A stretch of DNA of 64,000 nt from Flaccisagitta enflata (GCA_965153355.1 OZ231128.1:12400001-12464000); one strand, 5' to 3'. Positions 1 through 10,775 are shown, counted from the first letter of the stretch. The notes: generated from the sequence alone by a model not told the origin. Numbers and translations: made by a program.

Positions 1-960
1 AGGAGGAGGAAAACGAGGCAAAAAGGAGAAACGACCTGAAAGTAATGAGACGCTTTATATGTATTGTGTGTATATTCTTTTCAGCTATTGTACGTTAGCA
101 TGAGGAAAATAACTAGATAAAACTCAATGGTGGAAAGAAAAGACCGTTTTTGTAGATAGACACATGAGCACTATATAGAGTGGAAGAGTGTGTGCGCGCT
201 GCGAAGTAGACAGGAAAAACTATTGGCCTGGCTGTTATGTGTAATCCAGAAATTACAAGGAGAGTTAAGTAAGCGCCACCGTATACGCTACTATCTAGAA
301 CATATATATATCGGCGAGTGTTTTGGGTCATATCTCTGCTAAGAATAAAAAAATCATATAAAAATCAGTGAGATTCTGAAACTACATCAAATTTCTGATC
401 TAGTGCCACCAACCGCGTTCTTGTAGCTCAATTCGTTTAGAAATGACGGGCAAAACAAGAATGCTACTTCAAATGAAAATGGCTGAAAAATTATATTTTA
501 TTTTTTGTCGCTTTTGGTACTTGGCAAAGTGTTATTTTTTTGTTAGTTTAAGGTTGTTGTCTAACTTTAAGGCTGCTACAGTGATACCATAGGATCGCCT
601 TGTCATTTCCATGGTCACTCCAAACTCGGTTATAGATCAGATGGTTGGTAAGTAAGCAGCTATGGAGAAGGTATAGCGCATCATTTGATATGGATAAAAA
701 AAATTCTGCCCTGAAGGTGTGAGGGAAGACTGCGTCATCCTTTCTCAAAATATCTCTTCAAGACCATATGAAGATAATTCAGGCCGTTATTGTTGTTCAC
801 AAGATACATACAAAGAGTCTCAATGATTAAATTATAGTTTTTCTAGTCATTTGATGAATTAACAGCCTGATAATGATTTTGCCGATATACTTTTGTTCTA
901 GATAGTATTACGTAGAAATGCCAGAAGACGTGGTTGGCATGGCTGGTAGATGTCATGGCC
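1..960. other. AT-rich stretch, nothing recognised
   Basis: No gene, splice-bounded exon, tandem array or element terminus could be supported here. Short open frames on both strands have no recognisable domain. Confidence 0.5.
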
Positions 961-971
961 GATATAACGAG

Positions 972-1092
972 AACAAGGTCGGATACAAGGCCACCCTAGT
1001 CGCGTGCGGGTGGGCAGGACCAGTGTTGGAGAAGGTCACTTGGGCATCTGGGCAGGAGCAGTATGCTCAACTAGTAATCAAAGGATCGTACA
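972..1092 (+). mobile_element. Family A element, 5' half
   Basis: It starts AACAAGG, followed by the conserved GGATACA block, the box AGTCGCGTGC and the G-rich GGGTGGGCAGG segment. The 3' half with the (GACC)n tract and terminal hairpin is missing. The sequence runs straight into a family C element at 1093. The same A-5'-half plus C junction occurs near 24797, so the composite may have spread as one unit. Confidence 0.7.
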
Positions 1093-1560
1093 TGGTCAGC
1101 GGTACCCGATGCCCTGCTTGGAGTGATCAAGTGAAGTAGTGGAGTTAGAGCAGGGCAGCGGCCCCAAAGGGCCGATGTCCTTTAGGACACAGGGGTGAAA
1201 TTTGACACATCCTGAGGCGGAGTTAAAGTCAGGATGGCAGAATTTAGTCCAAAAGAGCAGATTTGAGGATGGGGGACAGGCTTGAGGCCTAGAGGACAAA
1301 TTTGAGGCTTAAAGAGTTGATTTGAGGCCTGGAGGGCGGATTTTAGGCCTGGAGGGCTGATTTGAGGTCTGAAGGGCTGATTTGAGGTCTGAAGGGCTGA
1401 TTAGAGGTCTGAAGGGCTGATTTGAGGTCTAAAGGGCTGATTAGAGGTCTTGAGGGCAGATATGTGGTATGGAGAGTTCATTTGAGCTCTTGAGGGTTAT
1501 AATTGAGGTCTGAAAGGGCTAACTTGAGAGCTCAGAGGGCCAAAATCAGGCCTGAGACTG
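1093..1560 (+). mobile_element. Family C element with internal 20-bp repeats
   Basis: The head has GGTCAGCGGTACCC, then GGGCAGCGGCCCCAAAGGGC and GATGTCCTTTAGGACACAGG. From about 1255 to 1500 a degenerate 20-bp unit (TTTGAGGTCTGAAGGGCTGA) repeats about a dozen times. The inverted right terminus seen in the 24797-25574 copy was not found. Confidence 0.65.
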
Positions 1561-1760
1561 CAGACTTGGGGCTCCGATGGGATGATTTTAGTTCGATTTC
1601 CAATTGGGGTTAGGTAAAAGTTGTTTTTTTCATCACAAAAATCATAAAAGAAATAAAACTTGATATTCTTTGTTGAAGTTTTGGGTTTTATTTTCAACAA
1701 AACTAGGTGGAGACTCAGAAAGTATATATATTTTTGACAAAACGGAAGACAGTTCTTTTA

Positions 1761-1936
1761 CAATTAAATCCCGCTCCAACGGATTTCAGGGGACTAAGGA
1801 ATTCTTTCTGTGATAGGCAAAATTCTATTTCAGCGAATATAAGAAATAAGAGAAAACAAGTTCAAAGGGACAAAAAAATAGTATGTTATAGGCGGAATTC
1901 CGTTGAAAGCGGGTACGTTGGAGCGGGGTTCAACTG
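1761..1936. mobile_element. Mariner-like MITE (family H)
   Basis: The left end CAATTAAATCCCGCTCCAAC and right end GGAGCGGGGTTCAACTG are imperfect inverted repeats. Related copies lie at 10598-10775, 43145-43323 and 44686-45056. The last has clear TA duplications and the consensus end CAGTTGAACCCCGC. It is non-coding. Assignment to Tc1/mariner rests only on the TA target and the CAGT ends. Confidence 0.6.
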
Positions 1937-1966
1937 CATTTCTCAATCCTCGATAAAAAGTATTCG

Positions 1967-2443
1967 GGTCTACGTGTAGGAGACGACCGGACTAGAGCGA
2001 TGTCTTTTGTTTTCGTTTTCAGCCGAGTCTCGGCCTCTCTCGACTATTTCTCACTCTCGCTTCTACTTCTTACGTCGAGTTATTGATTTCTTGTTGATTT
2101 ATGTTGATTTATCGATGATTCTTTGATTTCTTGTTGATTTAGGGCTAAGGGTAGGTTTAGGGGTAGGGTTGGGTTTAGGGGTAGGGGTGGGTTAAGGGCT
2201 AGGGGTGGGTTTAGGGGTAGGGGTGGTTTTAGGGTTAGGGGTAGGGGTTGGTTTAGAGTTAGGGGTGGGGTTAGGGGTAGGGTTAGGAGTAGGTTTAGGG
2301 TTAGGGGTAGGTTTAGGGTTAGGGGTGGGTTTAGGGGTAGGGGTGGGTTTAGGGGTAGGGGTGGGTTTAGGGTTAGGGGTAGGGGTTGGTTTAGGGGTAG
2401 GGGTGGGTTTAGGGGTAGTCCGGTCGTCTCCTACACGTAAGCC
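1967..2443. mobile_element. TIR element carrying a telomere-like array (copy 1)
   Basis: The element starts GGTCTACGTGTAGGAG and ends with the inverse of GGCTTACGTGTAGGAG. The terminal inverted repeat is about 27 bp. It is flanked on both sides by the same 8 bases, AGTATTCG (1959-1966 and 2444-2451). The interior is a CT-rich segment plus a degenerate GGGTTAGGGGTAGGGGTG array. A second copy with a different 8-bp duplication is at 16194-16777. It encodes no protein. An 8-bp duplication fits hAT, P or Merlin-type transposition; the GG ends fit Merlin better, but that is inference. Confidence 0.8.
2145..2420 (+). repeat. Telomere-like degenerate TTAGGG array
   Basis: TTTAGGG, TTAGGGG and GTAGGGGTGGG motifs alternate for about 275 bp. 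The array lies wholly inside the TIR element above, so it is cargo of a transposon and not a chromosome end or a fused telomere. Confidence 0.85.
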
Positions 2444-2582
2444 AGTATTCGGCTAAGAGTCATAAAACACTCGTAGCGTCGACAAGCGAGAGTGGGAATT
2501 CCTCCAATTCATTTGTTAAACACTTCACTTTCAAACACTTGTGATAAGATTCCAATGATTTTCGATCGGATTGAAATCACCC

Positions 2583-2728
2583 CTCAAGTCTGTCCACCAA
2601 TTGCCTCGGCGCCTCATACAACCAATGCCCCATCTCGAATCTATCCACCAATTGCCCCTGCCCCTCATACATCCAATCCCCCCTCAAGTCCATCCACCAA
2701 TTACCCCCGACCCTCATACTCCTAATCT
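2583..2728. repeat. About 51-bp tandem repeat, 3 copies
   Basis: The phrase ATCCACCAATTGCCCC followed by a CCTCATAC segment recurs at about 51-bp spacing. It is C-rich on the plus strand. The spacing is a multiple of three and both strands are open, but no exon boundary was found. Confidence 0.6.
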
Positions 2729-2998
2729 CCCCCTTTCCTTGCCCCTCTCCCATTCTTTCAGTGAAATTAACTGAAATTTTGTAAATTGTATCAAAGCACG
2801 ATTCTTGGCATGAGTCAATCAATGGTTTCTCCACTTTCCACTCTCAGTCAACAGAAAGAGTATTAGTCACGTCCACACGAGCCTTTGAGCCTCTTTCGGT
2901 CCGTTGCGTTGGTCAATCAGTCCGTCACATTTGTTGTACTTTTGGCGGATCATTTCACCGGAACACTTATACGTGATCAACCAAGGTAGTCGTGTTTC

Positions 2999-3045
2999 CG
3001 ACCATCTCGGGCAGCGGCCCAAAAGGGCCGATGTCCTGTATAACA
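2999..3045 (+). mobile_element. Family C terminal fragment
   Basis: GGGCAGCGGCCCAAAAGGGC followed by GATGTCCTGTATAACA matches the conserved family C terminus. The rest of the element is absent. Confidence 0.5.
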
Positions 3046-4370
3046 AGCGTGAAGTTTCTTACACCTATCTTTATGTCCATCTATCTATACAAACATCGTC
3101 CCTAATACCTCAAACCATCTCAAGCCCTTTCTAGTCGAAAAACAGCCTTCACAGGTTTCTAATAAGCCCTCCTAAGCCCCAAATCAACTTATTTTAGAAT
3201 TGCAACGAATATATACCAGATTCTAGCCTTATGTACGGAACACTTTTCGCCTTTGCTTTGCTCCCACCCAATTTCATAAACCCAACACGGAATATCAAAC
3301 TCACCAGATTCGGGTTTGTAATTTGAGTAATTCATGTATGACTCTTTCATCGCAGAGTAGAAAAAGCCTTAAAACTACTCAACAGAGGGAGAGAGTAAGC
3401 GAGAGAGAACGACCCCTTCTCACATTTTTGTTCGTTTTTTCCCCCAGTTTGTAACAAGTGTGTATTTATGTTCTCGATGCAGCGTTATGCAACTTTTACG
3501 TTATTTTCTTCCGTTTATAAATTCGACGCATGAAAAATCCAATATCCAAGCGTTTCACTCAGTTTAACGTATTACGTTTCCGTGGATTTCGATAGAAACA
3601 CTTCACACACATCACAAGAAGTAATTTTTCACGCCAGAATATCACATTTAAATCGTATCAATAACGCGTTGGCGGGTTTTTCAAATCTGGAATTGTAATC
3701 CACTTAATAACCACGCTTTTAATCCACTTCTGTCATCGATGGTAATCCACTTCGATCCACGATCGTAATCCACTTTTTTTTTCCACAATTGTAATCCACT
3801 TTTTTCGACTAGGTATATTTACGATCACGTTTAATTTTGTTTCTCGGTGGCAAGTTTACACATTTGAAGAGGGGATCCCTGTATGATGCAAATCAGAGAT
3901 TAGGTAAAATCTATTCAAAGGCGTAATCATAGAGACCAACGGAGAGACGACAAAGAGCAGATTCAGAAGGTTTTATCTTTGTGGAAAAAAACAAAAACAA
4001 AATCATTCAATCAATCTTTCAATCATTTTAAGATGCCTACCGTCCTCTTAGTTGACATATGAACGGACAGACAGACGGACGGATATAAAAATCATGGGAT
4101 GAAAAAGCAAGGCAGGCAACAAAGAGGGAAGAGTTTGGATTGTAACTTCGGAAGTTTCTACCATGTTAGGTTCGTTCTAGTTCTGGTCTCTGATATCTGA
4201 GTTAAGGTAAGAGCAAATCACGTCTGCCACAAACGCTAATAAACGCAAAAGCGTTGGATGGTCAGCGGTACCGTAAAATATAAATATTGATGCAAATGAT
4301 CAATCGATGAGATTGAATTTGAGCAAGGGGAAAGGACATATTGAATTCTGTCTTACAACGCCGATAGGGG
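3046..4370. other. No gene seen; short TAATCCACTT repeats at 3690-3800
   Basis: The only structure noted is a decamer, TAATCCACTT, occurring about five times between 3697 and 3800 at irregular 20-35 bp spacing. Around 4260 there is an isolated GGTCAGCGGTACC, the head motif of family C. Nothing else could be supported. Confidence 0.45.
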
Positions 4371-4379
4371 CACATGCGT

Positions 4380-4380
<1 letters not shown>

Positions 4381-4432
<52 letters not shown>

Positions 4433-4445
4433 AAAGAGAAAAGGA
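4381..4445. repeat. (GA)n microsatellite
   Basis: Uninterrupted GA dinucleotides for about 48 bp, then a degenerate GA-rich tail. Confidence 0.95.
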
Positions 4446-4694
4446 GAGAAAGAGTTTTGTTGAAGAGTCTGTTATGCGAAATCACATTTGATAGGTCCCT
4501 GTTCTTGATGGACCCGTTATATCCAGGTGCATGTTTCCAGGCATTTTTGTCCGCATTGCATAGTAGCCAGGAAAAACGAACCCCCCCTAATAGAATTACA
4601 GCTAAATGTCCGATAGCAATTAAGTTCATACTTGACGTTTTAAAAAGGATCAAAGAGTCCATGATTTAAATGTCCAAACCAAATGATGCTTCGG

Positions 4695-4841
4695 TTTTTA
4701 GTCGCGGACACGCGACTCCACACCTTGCCGTGTCGGTCGGTCGGTAGGTAGGTCCGTCACATTTTTGAATTCCTAGCGGTTTTCGCATTACTGCTCCTGC
4801 CCAACCGTCCGCGACTGGATTGCCGTGTATCCGGCCTTGTT
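4695..4841 (-). mobile_element. Family A element, complete
   Basis: Read on the minus strand it runs from AACAAGGCCGGATACACGGC to GACTAAAAA. The 5' box AGTCGCGGAC is the exact complement of the terminal arm GTCCGCGACT. The (GACC)n tract is short. A more degenerate second copy follows directly at 4843-4985. Confidence 0.8.
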
Positions 4842-4842
4842 C

Positions 4843-4985
4843 TTTTTAGTCGCGCGTGCACGCAACTCATGTCTGTCTGTCTGTCTGGTTTTTTCTTGCG
4901 TTACTGGACGATTTTTGGATGACTGTACCTGCCTAAATACTTCCATTACTTCACGCGACTGGGGTAACCATGTATTTACTGGGCC
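4843..4985 (-). mobile_element. Family A element, degenerate
   Basis: It has the terminal hairpin TTTTTAGTCGCGCGTGCACG on the plus strand, a (GTCT)n tract in place of the usual (GGTC)n, and a recognisable but mutated 5' end near 4985. It is arranged head-to-tail with the previous copy. Confidence 0.6.
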
Positions 4986-5119
4986 TTTCTAATCCATTTG
5001 CAGTTGTATGAGACGCTTACCTCATGTCTTCCATCTGTTTTATATACAGAGGCAACTAATTTAAAGCTATGATATATCCTCTTCCCCCCCCCCAAAAAAA
5101 AACAAACAAACAAACAAAA

Positions 5120-5370
5120 AACAAGGCCAAGTGAAGGCCAATAAGTGCGCCTCGCTTGATTAGGTTTTGTGAATGAACGTTTTTGATGAATGGATGAATG
5201 AATTAATGAATGAAAATGAATGTGGTCAGGCATGAAAGTTGATAGGAATGAAGAAATACGTCAGAATGAGCCGCTTTGCGCATTTCAAACGTTTGCGTGA
5301 CCGACCGACCAACCGACTGACTGACCGACGGACATGACCTCTTATAGAGGTGCGAGGACGCACTTAAAAA
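5120..5370 (+). mobile_element. Family B element
   Basis: It starts AACAAGGCCAAGTGAAGGCC, with the box AAGTGCGCC. It ends in the hairpin AGGTGCGAGGACGCACTT followed by AAAAA, with (GACC)n before the hairpin. A TGAATGAA-rich segment is inserted in the middle. Confidence 0.65.
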
Positions 5371-5379
5371 CGAAGACAT

Positions 5380-5940
5380 TAATATACGAATAAAACATTT
5401 TCAGATGAAAGAAATAATTGATAAAAATATTTCCTGTTGGCAGAACTCAAAACTCGGAAGGCCGATGAGAATTTCTCAGAGAAGATGAGTCATCGTTCAA
5501 AGTGCTTTTTGATTTAAATGAAAAAAAAATTGTTTGATACAAATGTGTCTGTCAAGTGTATAGTATGTTACAGTGGCAAAAATTTCCAGTGATTGATACA
5601 AAATTTATCGAGTTAAAACCTTTCTTTATCTAAAGTAATGGTGAACTGACAATGTGACATGATATAATACCGGACAGCAAAATTTGATAAAAATTTTTAT
5701 TGCATATTCTCAGTTATTCTACCATTCAAATTATTACTGTTTTCATATTTTAGGGGACCCTGGTATATAATTTATTTTTGCAATTTAAAAAAAAATCAAA
5801 TAAAAATTGAAAAAAAAAAAAAAAAGATTTAAAAAAAATTGAAAAAAAAAATTATGCAAACGAGAAAAAAATGAAATACGTCTGGATGTAAAGAATTTCC
5901 GATAAAATTTCACAGAAGAAAATTACCAGATGAGATAAAC
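5380..5940. other. AT-rich stretch, nothing recognised
   Basis: A-rich and T-rich runs only (for example poly-A around 5790-5850). No exon or element terminus was seen. Confidence 0.5.
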
Positions 5941-5948
5941 CGGGATGA

Positions 5949-5999
<51 letters not shown>

Positions 6000-6029
6000 G
6001 AGAAAGAGAGAAAGAGAGAAAGAAAGAGA
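5949..6029. repeat. (GA)n microsatellite with GAAA interruptions
   Basis: About 40 bp of pure GA followed by GAAAGAGA variants. Confidence 0.95.
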
Positions 6030-6379
6030 GTTGCTGCCTTTACGTAACGTTTGGAAAAGTGGAAAATGCAGGGGCCTTAGAGGGTACCGGGAATTGATAA
6101 TAAGGCTAATAAGATACTCGCCAAAGAATTACATGAAGGGTGAAATTCAATTTCTGAAACGAGGGAAAAAGCAGAGAGAGGGGGAACAGAAAAGAAAGTT
6201 GAAACAAAAAAAATGGTCAACATTTAGTCAAATATTGATTAATTCCCCCCCCTCTTTTAATTTTCTTCCCCACATCACAATGTTCCTTACGATTGACCCA
6301 TAAAAGAATGAATTTTGGGGTTAAATTTTGTTGTAGGTTTCGTTTTAGTACTGTCAAAATATCTTTTTTTTCTTCTTTT

Positions 6380-6509
6380 TTTTAGGTGCGCCAACGCACC
6401 TCTATAACTGGCTATGTCCGTTGGTCTGTCTGTCTATCGGTCGGTCTGTCGGTAACGCATTCGTTCGACGATCCACACGGCGCACATTATTGGCCTACTT
6501 GGCCTTGTT
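6380..6509 (-). mobile_element. Family B element, complete
   Basis: Minus-strand copy with 5' end AACAAGGCCAAGTAGGCC. The 5' box reads TGTGCGCC and the 3' arm GGCGCACC, complementary at 7 of 8 positions. The terminal hairpin is AGGTGCGTTGGCGCACCT. It faces a plus-strand B copy 156 bp away. Confidence 0.8.
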
Positions 6510-6665
6510 CCTCTCGCATTTCTTTCCCATTTTCCTAACTCTAAGAAGAGACAAATGGACAGAATGAAAGCTTGAGGATGAACCAATAATCGTTTTTCGA
6601 CGTGATAAGGTGCCGTAGATATAAAGTCGAGTAATGAGAAATGAAACGAGAGAAAAAATGCAGGG

Positions 6666-6784
6666 AACAAGGCCAAGTAGGACAATAAGGTGCGACGTGT
6701 GGATCGTCGTACGAACGCGTTACCGACAGACCGACCGACCGACCGACCCAACCAGTTATAGAGGTGCTTTTTCACACCTAAAAA
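6666..6784 (+). mobile_element. Family B element
   Basis: It runs from AACAAGGCCAAGTAGG to CACCTAAAAA, with the box AGGTGCGAC, the GTGTGGATCGTCG segment typical of family B, and (GACC)n. The 3' arm has lost part of its pairing (TTCACACCT). Confidence 0.8.
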
Positions 6785-6825
6785 GCGAAAAAGGCGAGAA
6801 AAATTTTAATAAAATTCTAAAAAAA

Positions 6826-7027
6826 AACAAGGCCGGATACACGGCTACCAAAGTCGCGCACAGGTAGGCAGGGGCCATATTTGAGGTTACTAGGCCATTT
6901 GGGCAGGTGCAGTGAGGTCCAAAAATAAAAATCATAAAAAAAGTAAAGCGTGACCGACCAAACGACCGACTGACCGACCGACCGATGGACAAAGCGGAAT
7001 ATAGAGTCGCGTGCACGCGACTAAAAA
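6826..7027 (+). mobile_element. Family A element, complete
   Basis: A full-length copy of about 200 bp with AACAAGGCCGGATACACGGC, the G-rich block, the AAAAAAAGTAAAGCGTGACC spacer, (GACC)n, and the terminal palindrome AGTCGCGTGCACGCGACT plus poly-A. It faces the minus-strand copy at 7124-7325, giving a large inverted pair. Confidence 0.85.
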
Positions 7028-7123
7028 AAGAGCAAGAAAAATGAGATTGGGATAAAGCACCAGTTTAAGCGCTTAACCGGATTAACCGGAAATGATGAAA
7101 TTTCAATTTTCAAACATTATTAC

Positions 7124-7325
7124 TTTTTAGTGGCGTGCACGCGACTCTACAATCCGCTTTGTCCGTCGGTCGGTCGGTCGGTTGGTCGGTTGGTCCGTCA
7201 CACTTTACTTTTTTTATGATTTTATTTCTTTGACCTCACTGCTCCTGCCCAAGTTGTCTGGTGGCCCCCAATATGGCCCCTGCCCACCCGCACGCGACTT
7301 CGGTAGCCGTGTATCCGGCCTTGTT
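7124..7325 (-). mobile_element. Family A element, complete
   Basis: A full-length copy in inverted orientation to 6826-7027. The 5' box AGTCGCGTGC and the 3' arm GCACGCCACT differ by one mismatch. Confidence 0.85.
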
Positions 7326-7465
7326 TTTATTTAAATTAGTAAATAGGGCTAATCAATTCGCGTCTTCAATAATGTGTTACTCGATTTATTAGCCAATAGA
7401 AGAAAATAAACATCAATGATTCTGTCAAGCCTCAAAAGGCAATATTCGCCATCTCTGAAAGCGAA

Positions 7466-7588
7466 AACAATGCCAATGAGGTGCGACGTATGGATCGTCG
7501 AATGAATGCGTTACCCGACCGACCGACCAACCAACCGACAGACTAACGGGCATAGCCAGTTATAGAGGAGCTTTGTCGCACCAAAAAA
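7466..7588 (+). mobile_element. Family B element
   Basis: The first bases are altered (AACAATGCCAATG), but the box AGGTGCGAC, the ATCGTCGAATGAATGCG block, (GACC)n and the terminal arm GTCGCACC are intact. Box and arm are perfectly complementary. Confidence 0.75.
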
Positions 7589-7751
7589 ATGTAGAATCTC
7601 TCCAATTGTGAAGAGTTTAATCCCGGTTCAACGGACCCGCTTTTAACAGGATCCGCCTCTTACAAATGCTAACTCTCTAGCTTGTTTTTTTTTTGATAAT
7701 TCATTTCCTTTATTAGCTGTAACGGAATTCCACCTATAACAGATACAATTC

Positions 7752-7822
7752 GTTGGGTGTGGATGGGGGTTGGCTACCCCTGCCCACAACAATATTGTGA
7801 CCCGCGTCACTTGTTTCAAGGT
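7752..7822 (-). mobile_element. Family D fragment (5' end)
   Basis: The plus strand shows GGATGGGGGTTGGCTACCCC, then CAACAATATTGTGACCCGCG and TCACTTGTTT. This is the inverse of the family D 5' end (AACAAGTGACGCGGGGTCAC). Confidence 0.65.
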
Positions 7823-7836
7823 TTTTCCCTAATTAG

Positions 7837-8588
7837 AGTTGAACCCCGCTATAACGTACATGCCTAGAGACAAACAAATGTTATTCATATGGGCGGATTT
7901 CCATTGTTGCCATTTGCCAGTATAAGAGGGTGTGCAAAATTATCCTCAATTGGCATTTACTTTTTTTAAAAACCTTAAAGATAATGATTTATAAAAGCAT
8001 GAATGGTAGGTATGAAAAAAGTATCCTAAAATTCACAAAGTCAGTAATAAATTTTTTCAAGTAGATTTAACTTTGATAAAACACTCCTCAAATTTTGAAT
8101 TTTAATTAATCTGAAATTCCACTATTAGTTTTTCTTGCTCTTTAAGCCTAGTTTATTTACTTTAGTGAGCTCCATTCATGTTGATAAAATTTACCTCCCT
8201 CAGCATACTATGTGCCAAGCAAAAAAAAACATTATTAAGTAGTCACTAATACAAGAATCTATGATTTTATAACCTATTTTGCCTATAAAATAAAATCCTG
8301 TCAAAATAAAAATCTTTGCTTTAAATCATTTGACTCCCATAGTGACAAGGGTTACAAGAAAGACCTACAATCAATCTTAGCCTCTAGTATGACTAACTGG
8401 GGCACACTGGTCTAAATTTCATGATGCTAGATCACTTATAAGTATTGTTTTCTTTCCATGAAGCAATTGTGGATAATTGTGCACACCCTGTTAGAAATTA
8501 AATGAAATTATAATGAAGGATCCAAATTATTATATTTATTATAGTAGGATATCAGTTATTATCGGATCCGTTATAGCGGGGATCAAAA
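7837..8588. mobile_element. Family H MITE interrupted by another MITE
   Basis: The left end GTTGAACCCCGCTATAACG and right end CGTTATAGCGGGGATC are the inverted family H termini. The body between them is expanded by a nested element at 7925-8491. A further H-like end (TTAATCCCGGTTCAACGGA) lies just upstream near 7618. Confidence 0.55.
7925..8491. mobile_element. TA-flanked MITE nested in family H
   Basis: The ends AGAGGGTGTGCAAAATTATCC (left, slightly mutated) and the inverse ACAGGGTGTGCACAATTATCC (right) are both bounded by TA. This matches mariner-type termini. No transposase reading frame was found inside. Confidence 0.55.
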
Positions 8589-8757
8589 TCAAATGTACAC
8601 TCAAGTTTATTAACAAATTAAACGCAGGTCAATGAGACCTAGAGCAGGTTCAGTCCGGAAAGTGCTTGAGAAATGAGAAGTAACTCCGCAGAATTTCATC
8701 TTACATCCAAAACATAATTTTATGACAGGAAAAAGCCCGCTGGGTCATTCCGGTGCC

Positions 8758-8964
8758 TCTGTCTCTCACTCACTCTCTCACTCACTCTCTCACTCACTCT
8801 CTCACTCACTCTCTCACTCACTCACTCTCTCACTCACTCACTCTCTCACTCACTCACTCTCTCAATCACTCACTCAATCACTCACCCAATCACTCACTCA
8901 ATCACTCACTCACTCACTCAATCAATCAATCACTCAATCACTCGATCACTCTCTCTCTCCGTCC

Positions 8965-9004
<40 letters not shown>
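8758..9004. repeat. (CTCACT)n / (CACTCAAT)n / (CT)n microsatellite
   Basis: Three adjoining tetranucleotide- and dinucleotide-based tracts, about 245 bp in all. Open frames through it (Ser-Leu-Thr-His repeats) are repeat artefacts. Confidence 0.95.
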
Positions 9005-9008
<4 letters not shown>

Positions 9009-9089
9009 AACTGACACAGATTTCAGTGCTTTAAATAGAACTTTAAAAAGATACACCTTAGGAATAGACACGAAGTGCTTCAAGAGGAA

Positions 9090-9316
9090 AACAAGTGACG
9101 CGGGGTCACAATATCGTTGCGGACGGGTGGGCTGGGGCAGCCAACCCCCATCCACACCCAACGCCCCTCCCAACCCCCCTTCCAACACAGACACTTAAAC
9201 AAAAAGCTTCTAAAACTCGTTTTCCCACTTTTCGCCTCACTGCTCCTGCTCAGATGCTCAAGCGACGACCCATGCCCACCCACATGCAACTGGGGAAGCC
9301 GTGTATCCAGCCTCAT
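9090..9316 (+). mobile_element. Family D 5' part joined to an inverted family A 5' end
   Basis: AACAAGTGACGCGGGGTCAC, then TTGCGGACGGGTGGGC and a C-rich ATCCACACCCAACGCCCC segment, define the D start. Downstream, GCCGTGTATCCAGCC near 9316 is a family A 5' end on the opposite strand. The two fragments form a chimera without terminal hairpins. Confidence 0.6.
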
Positions 9317-9533
9317 AGAGACCGTACTTGCCCGAACTGTCATCACCAAGATTACGGTTTCCGCTTCCATGTAAATTTCGTTACATTAAGTTAAGACTAA
9401 AAATTAAAATAAAATATTCAGAAGTTATCATTCAACTTTTTCCGTTCTTTTCTGAATAACTGCCAGACAGTGAGCAAAAGAATTAAGGCGAGTAAGGAAG
9501 AAAAAAGTTTAAACTTCCATTTCCGATTTAACC

Positions 9534-9746
9534 TTTTTAGTCGCGGACACGCAACTATGAGAGGCTTTGTCCGTCCTTCCGTCCATCGGTCCATCAGCAG
9601 GAGTCGAAAATTAGAAGAACGTGCATTTTGAGGGTTTTTTGTGTCTGTTTTGGAAGGGGGGTTGGGTGGGGCGTTGAGCGTGGATGGGGGATAGCTACCC
9701 GTGCCCACCCGTCCGTAACAATATTGTGACCCCCGCGTCACTTATT
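9534..9746 (-). mobile_element. Family D element, complete
   Basis: The minus strand runs from ACAAGTGACGCGGGGGTCAC to the hairpin end CCGCGACTAAAAA. It shares the 3' half of family A but has a different 5' half containing a G/C-rich CCACCCAACCCCCC-type segment. Confidence 0.75.
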
Positions 9747-10016
9747 TTGCGTATTTTTCCCTTTTTTTTTCATTTTGCTGAGAATAAATTTACATATTTG
9801 TAATTTGTCACCCGGAGACTGAGTCAAAACAAAAAAACCTCGAGGCATGGAAGATATATGCAGTTTGGCTGAGACTGTCACAAAAGCGGAAGACTTACTC
9901 TCTCTCTTTTTCTCTATCATTCATACGGTTGTTATTCTCAATCAGGACTTATCCATATACGACGTATGACTGAAGGTTTGACACCCTCACACTGACCCTA
10001 AATGACCACCTATCAA

Positions 10017-10229
10017 GCTCCTAGGCCTACACACTGTATTTTTTCCAAGAACACTGTTTATGCATCAGCCTCAGATTCAGCAAAAGAATAAGAACAATTT
10101 TCAAAAACATCTTAAAAACATGCCCAGGCTCAGATTCCAGCACAAAGATATTCTTAACTACGTTTTGAAGTAAGTTTTTATGGAAACAATCTAAAACAAG
10201 TGACGCGGGGTCACAATATCGTTGAATGG

Positions 10230-10230
<1 letters not shown>
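10017..10230. mobile_element. Fragment of the CACGC-ended TIR family plus a family D start
   Basis: CTACACACTGTATTTTTTCC, then AAGAACACTGTTTATG and GCCTCAGATTC, match the left half of the element at 15168-15603. At 10196 the family D start AACAAGTGACGCGGGGTCAC follows and is cut short by a CT microsatellite. Confidence 0.5.
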
Positions 10231-10262
<32 letters not shown>

Positions 10263-10468
10263 GTCATTTCAAATCGGCCGTCTCTCATCGATGGCCATTC
10301 ACATGCCAGACATACACACGCACAGTCACGCACACCATAACGCCTACTCTCAAAAAAATGTTTTTTTTTGACGAACGCCATTGATAAGCGTCACTTTCAC
10401 CCATTATACTCGATAATTGTCACTTTCCCCCGTTAGACGTTGTTACCATGGCCAGTCGCGCTTAAGTT

Positions 10469-10572
10469 AACAAGGCCAAGTAGGCCAATAAGGAGCGCCA
10501 TGTGGATCGTCAAAAACGAATGCGTTACAGACAGAGACACAGATAGACCAACCAACGGACACAGCCAGCTTT
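10469..10572 (+). mobile_element. Family B element, 3'-truncated
   Basis: AACAAGGCCAAGTAGGCCAA, the box region GGAGCGCC and the GTGGATCGTC block are present. The terminal hairpin is lost after CAGCCAGC. A family H MITE begins 26 bp later. Confidence 0.65.
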
Positions 10573-10597
10573 TGGCTAGAACTAGACTTTTAATATA

Positions 10598-10775
10598 CAG
10601 TGGAGCACCGCTATAGCGCACCCGCTATCAAGGCATGCCCGCCTATAAGGCATACAACTTTCAGTCCTATCAAAGATTTTGTATTTACACTTATGTTGGC
10701 AGCTTCACTATAACTCGCGGTATAAGGCAAAATTTTACCCAGTCCCTTTTCATGCGCTCTTGTGAAACTCAACTG
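10598..10775. mobile_element. Family H MITE with TA target duplication
   Basis: The ends CAGTGGAGCACCGCTATAGC and the inverse GAAACTCAACTG are flanked by TA on both sides. It is about 178 bp and non-coding. Confidence 0.65.

Noticed and set aside
2145-2420. Chromosome end or fused telomere
   Set aside because: The array is enclosed by inverted ends and an 8-bp target duplication, so it is transposon cargo.
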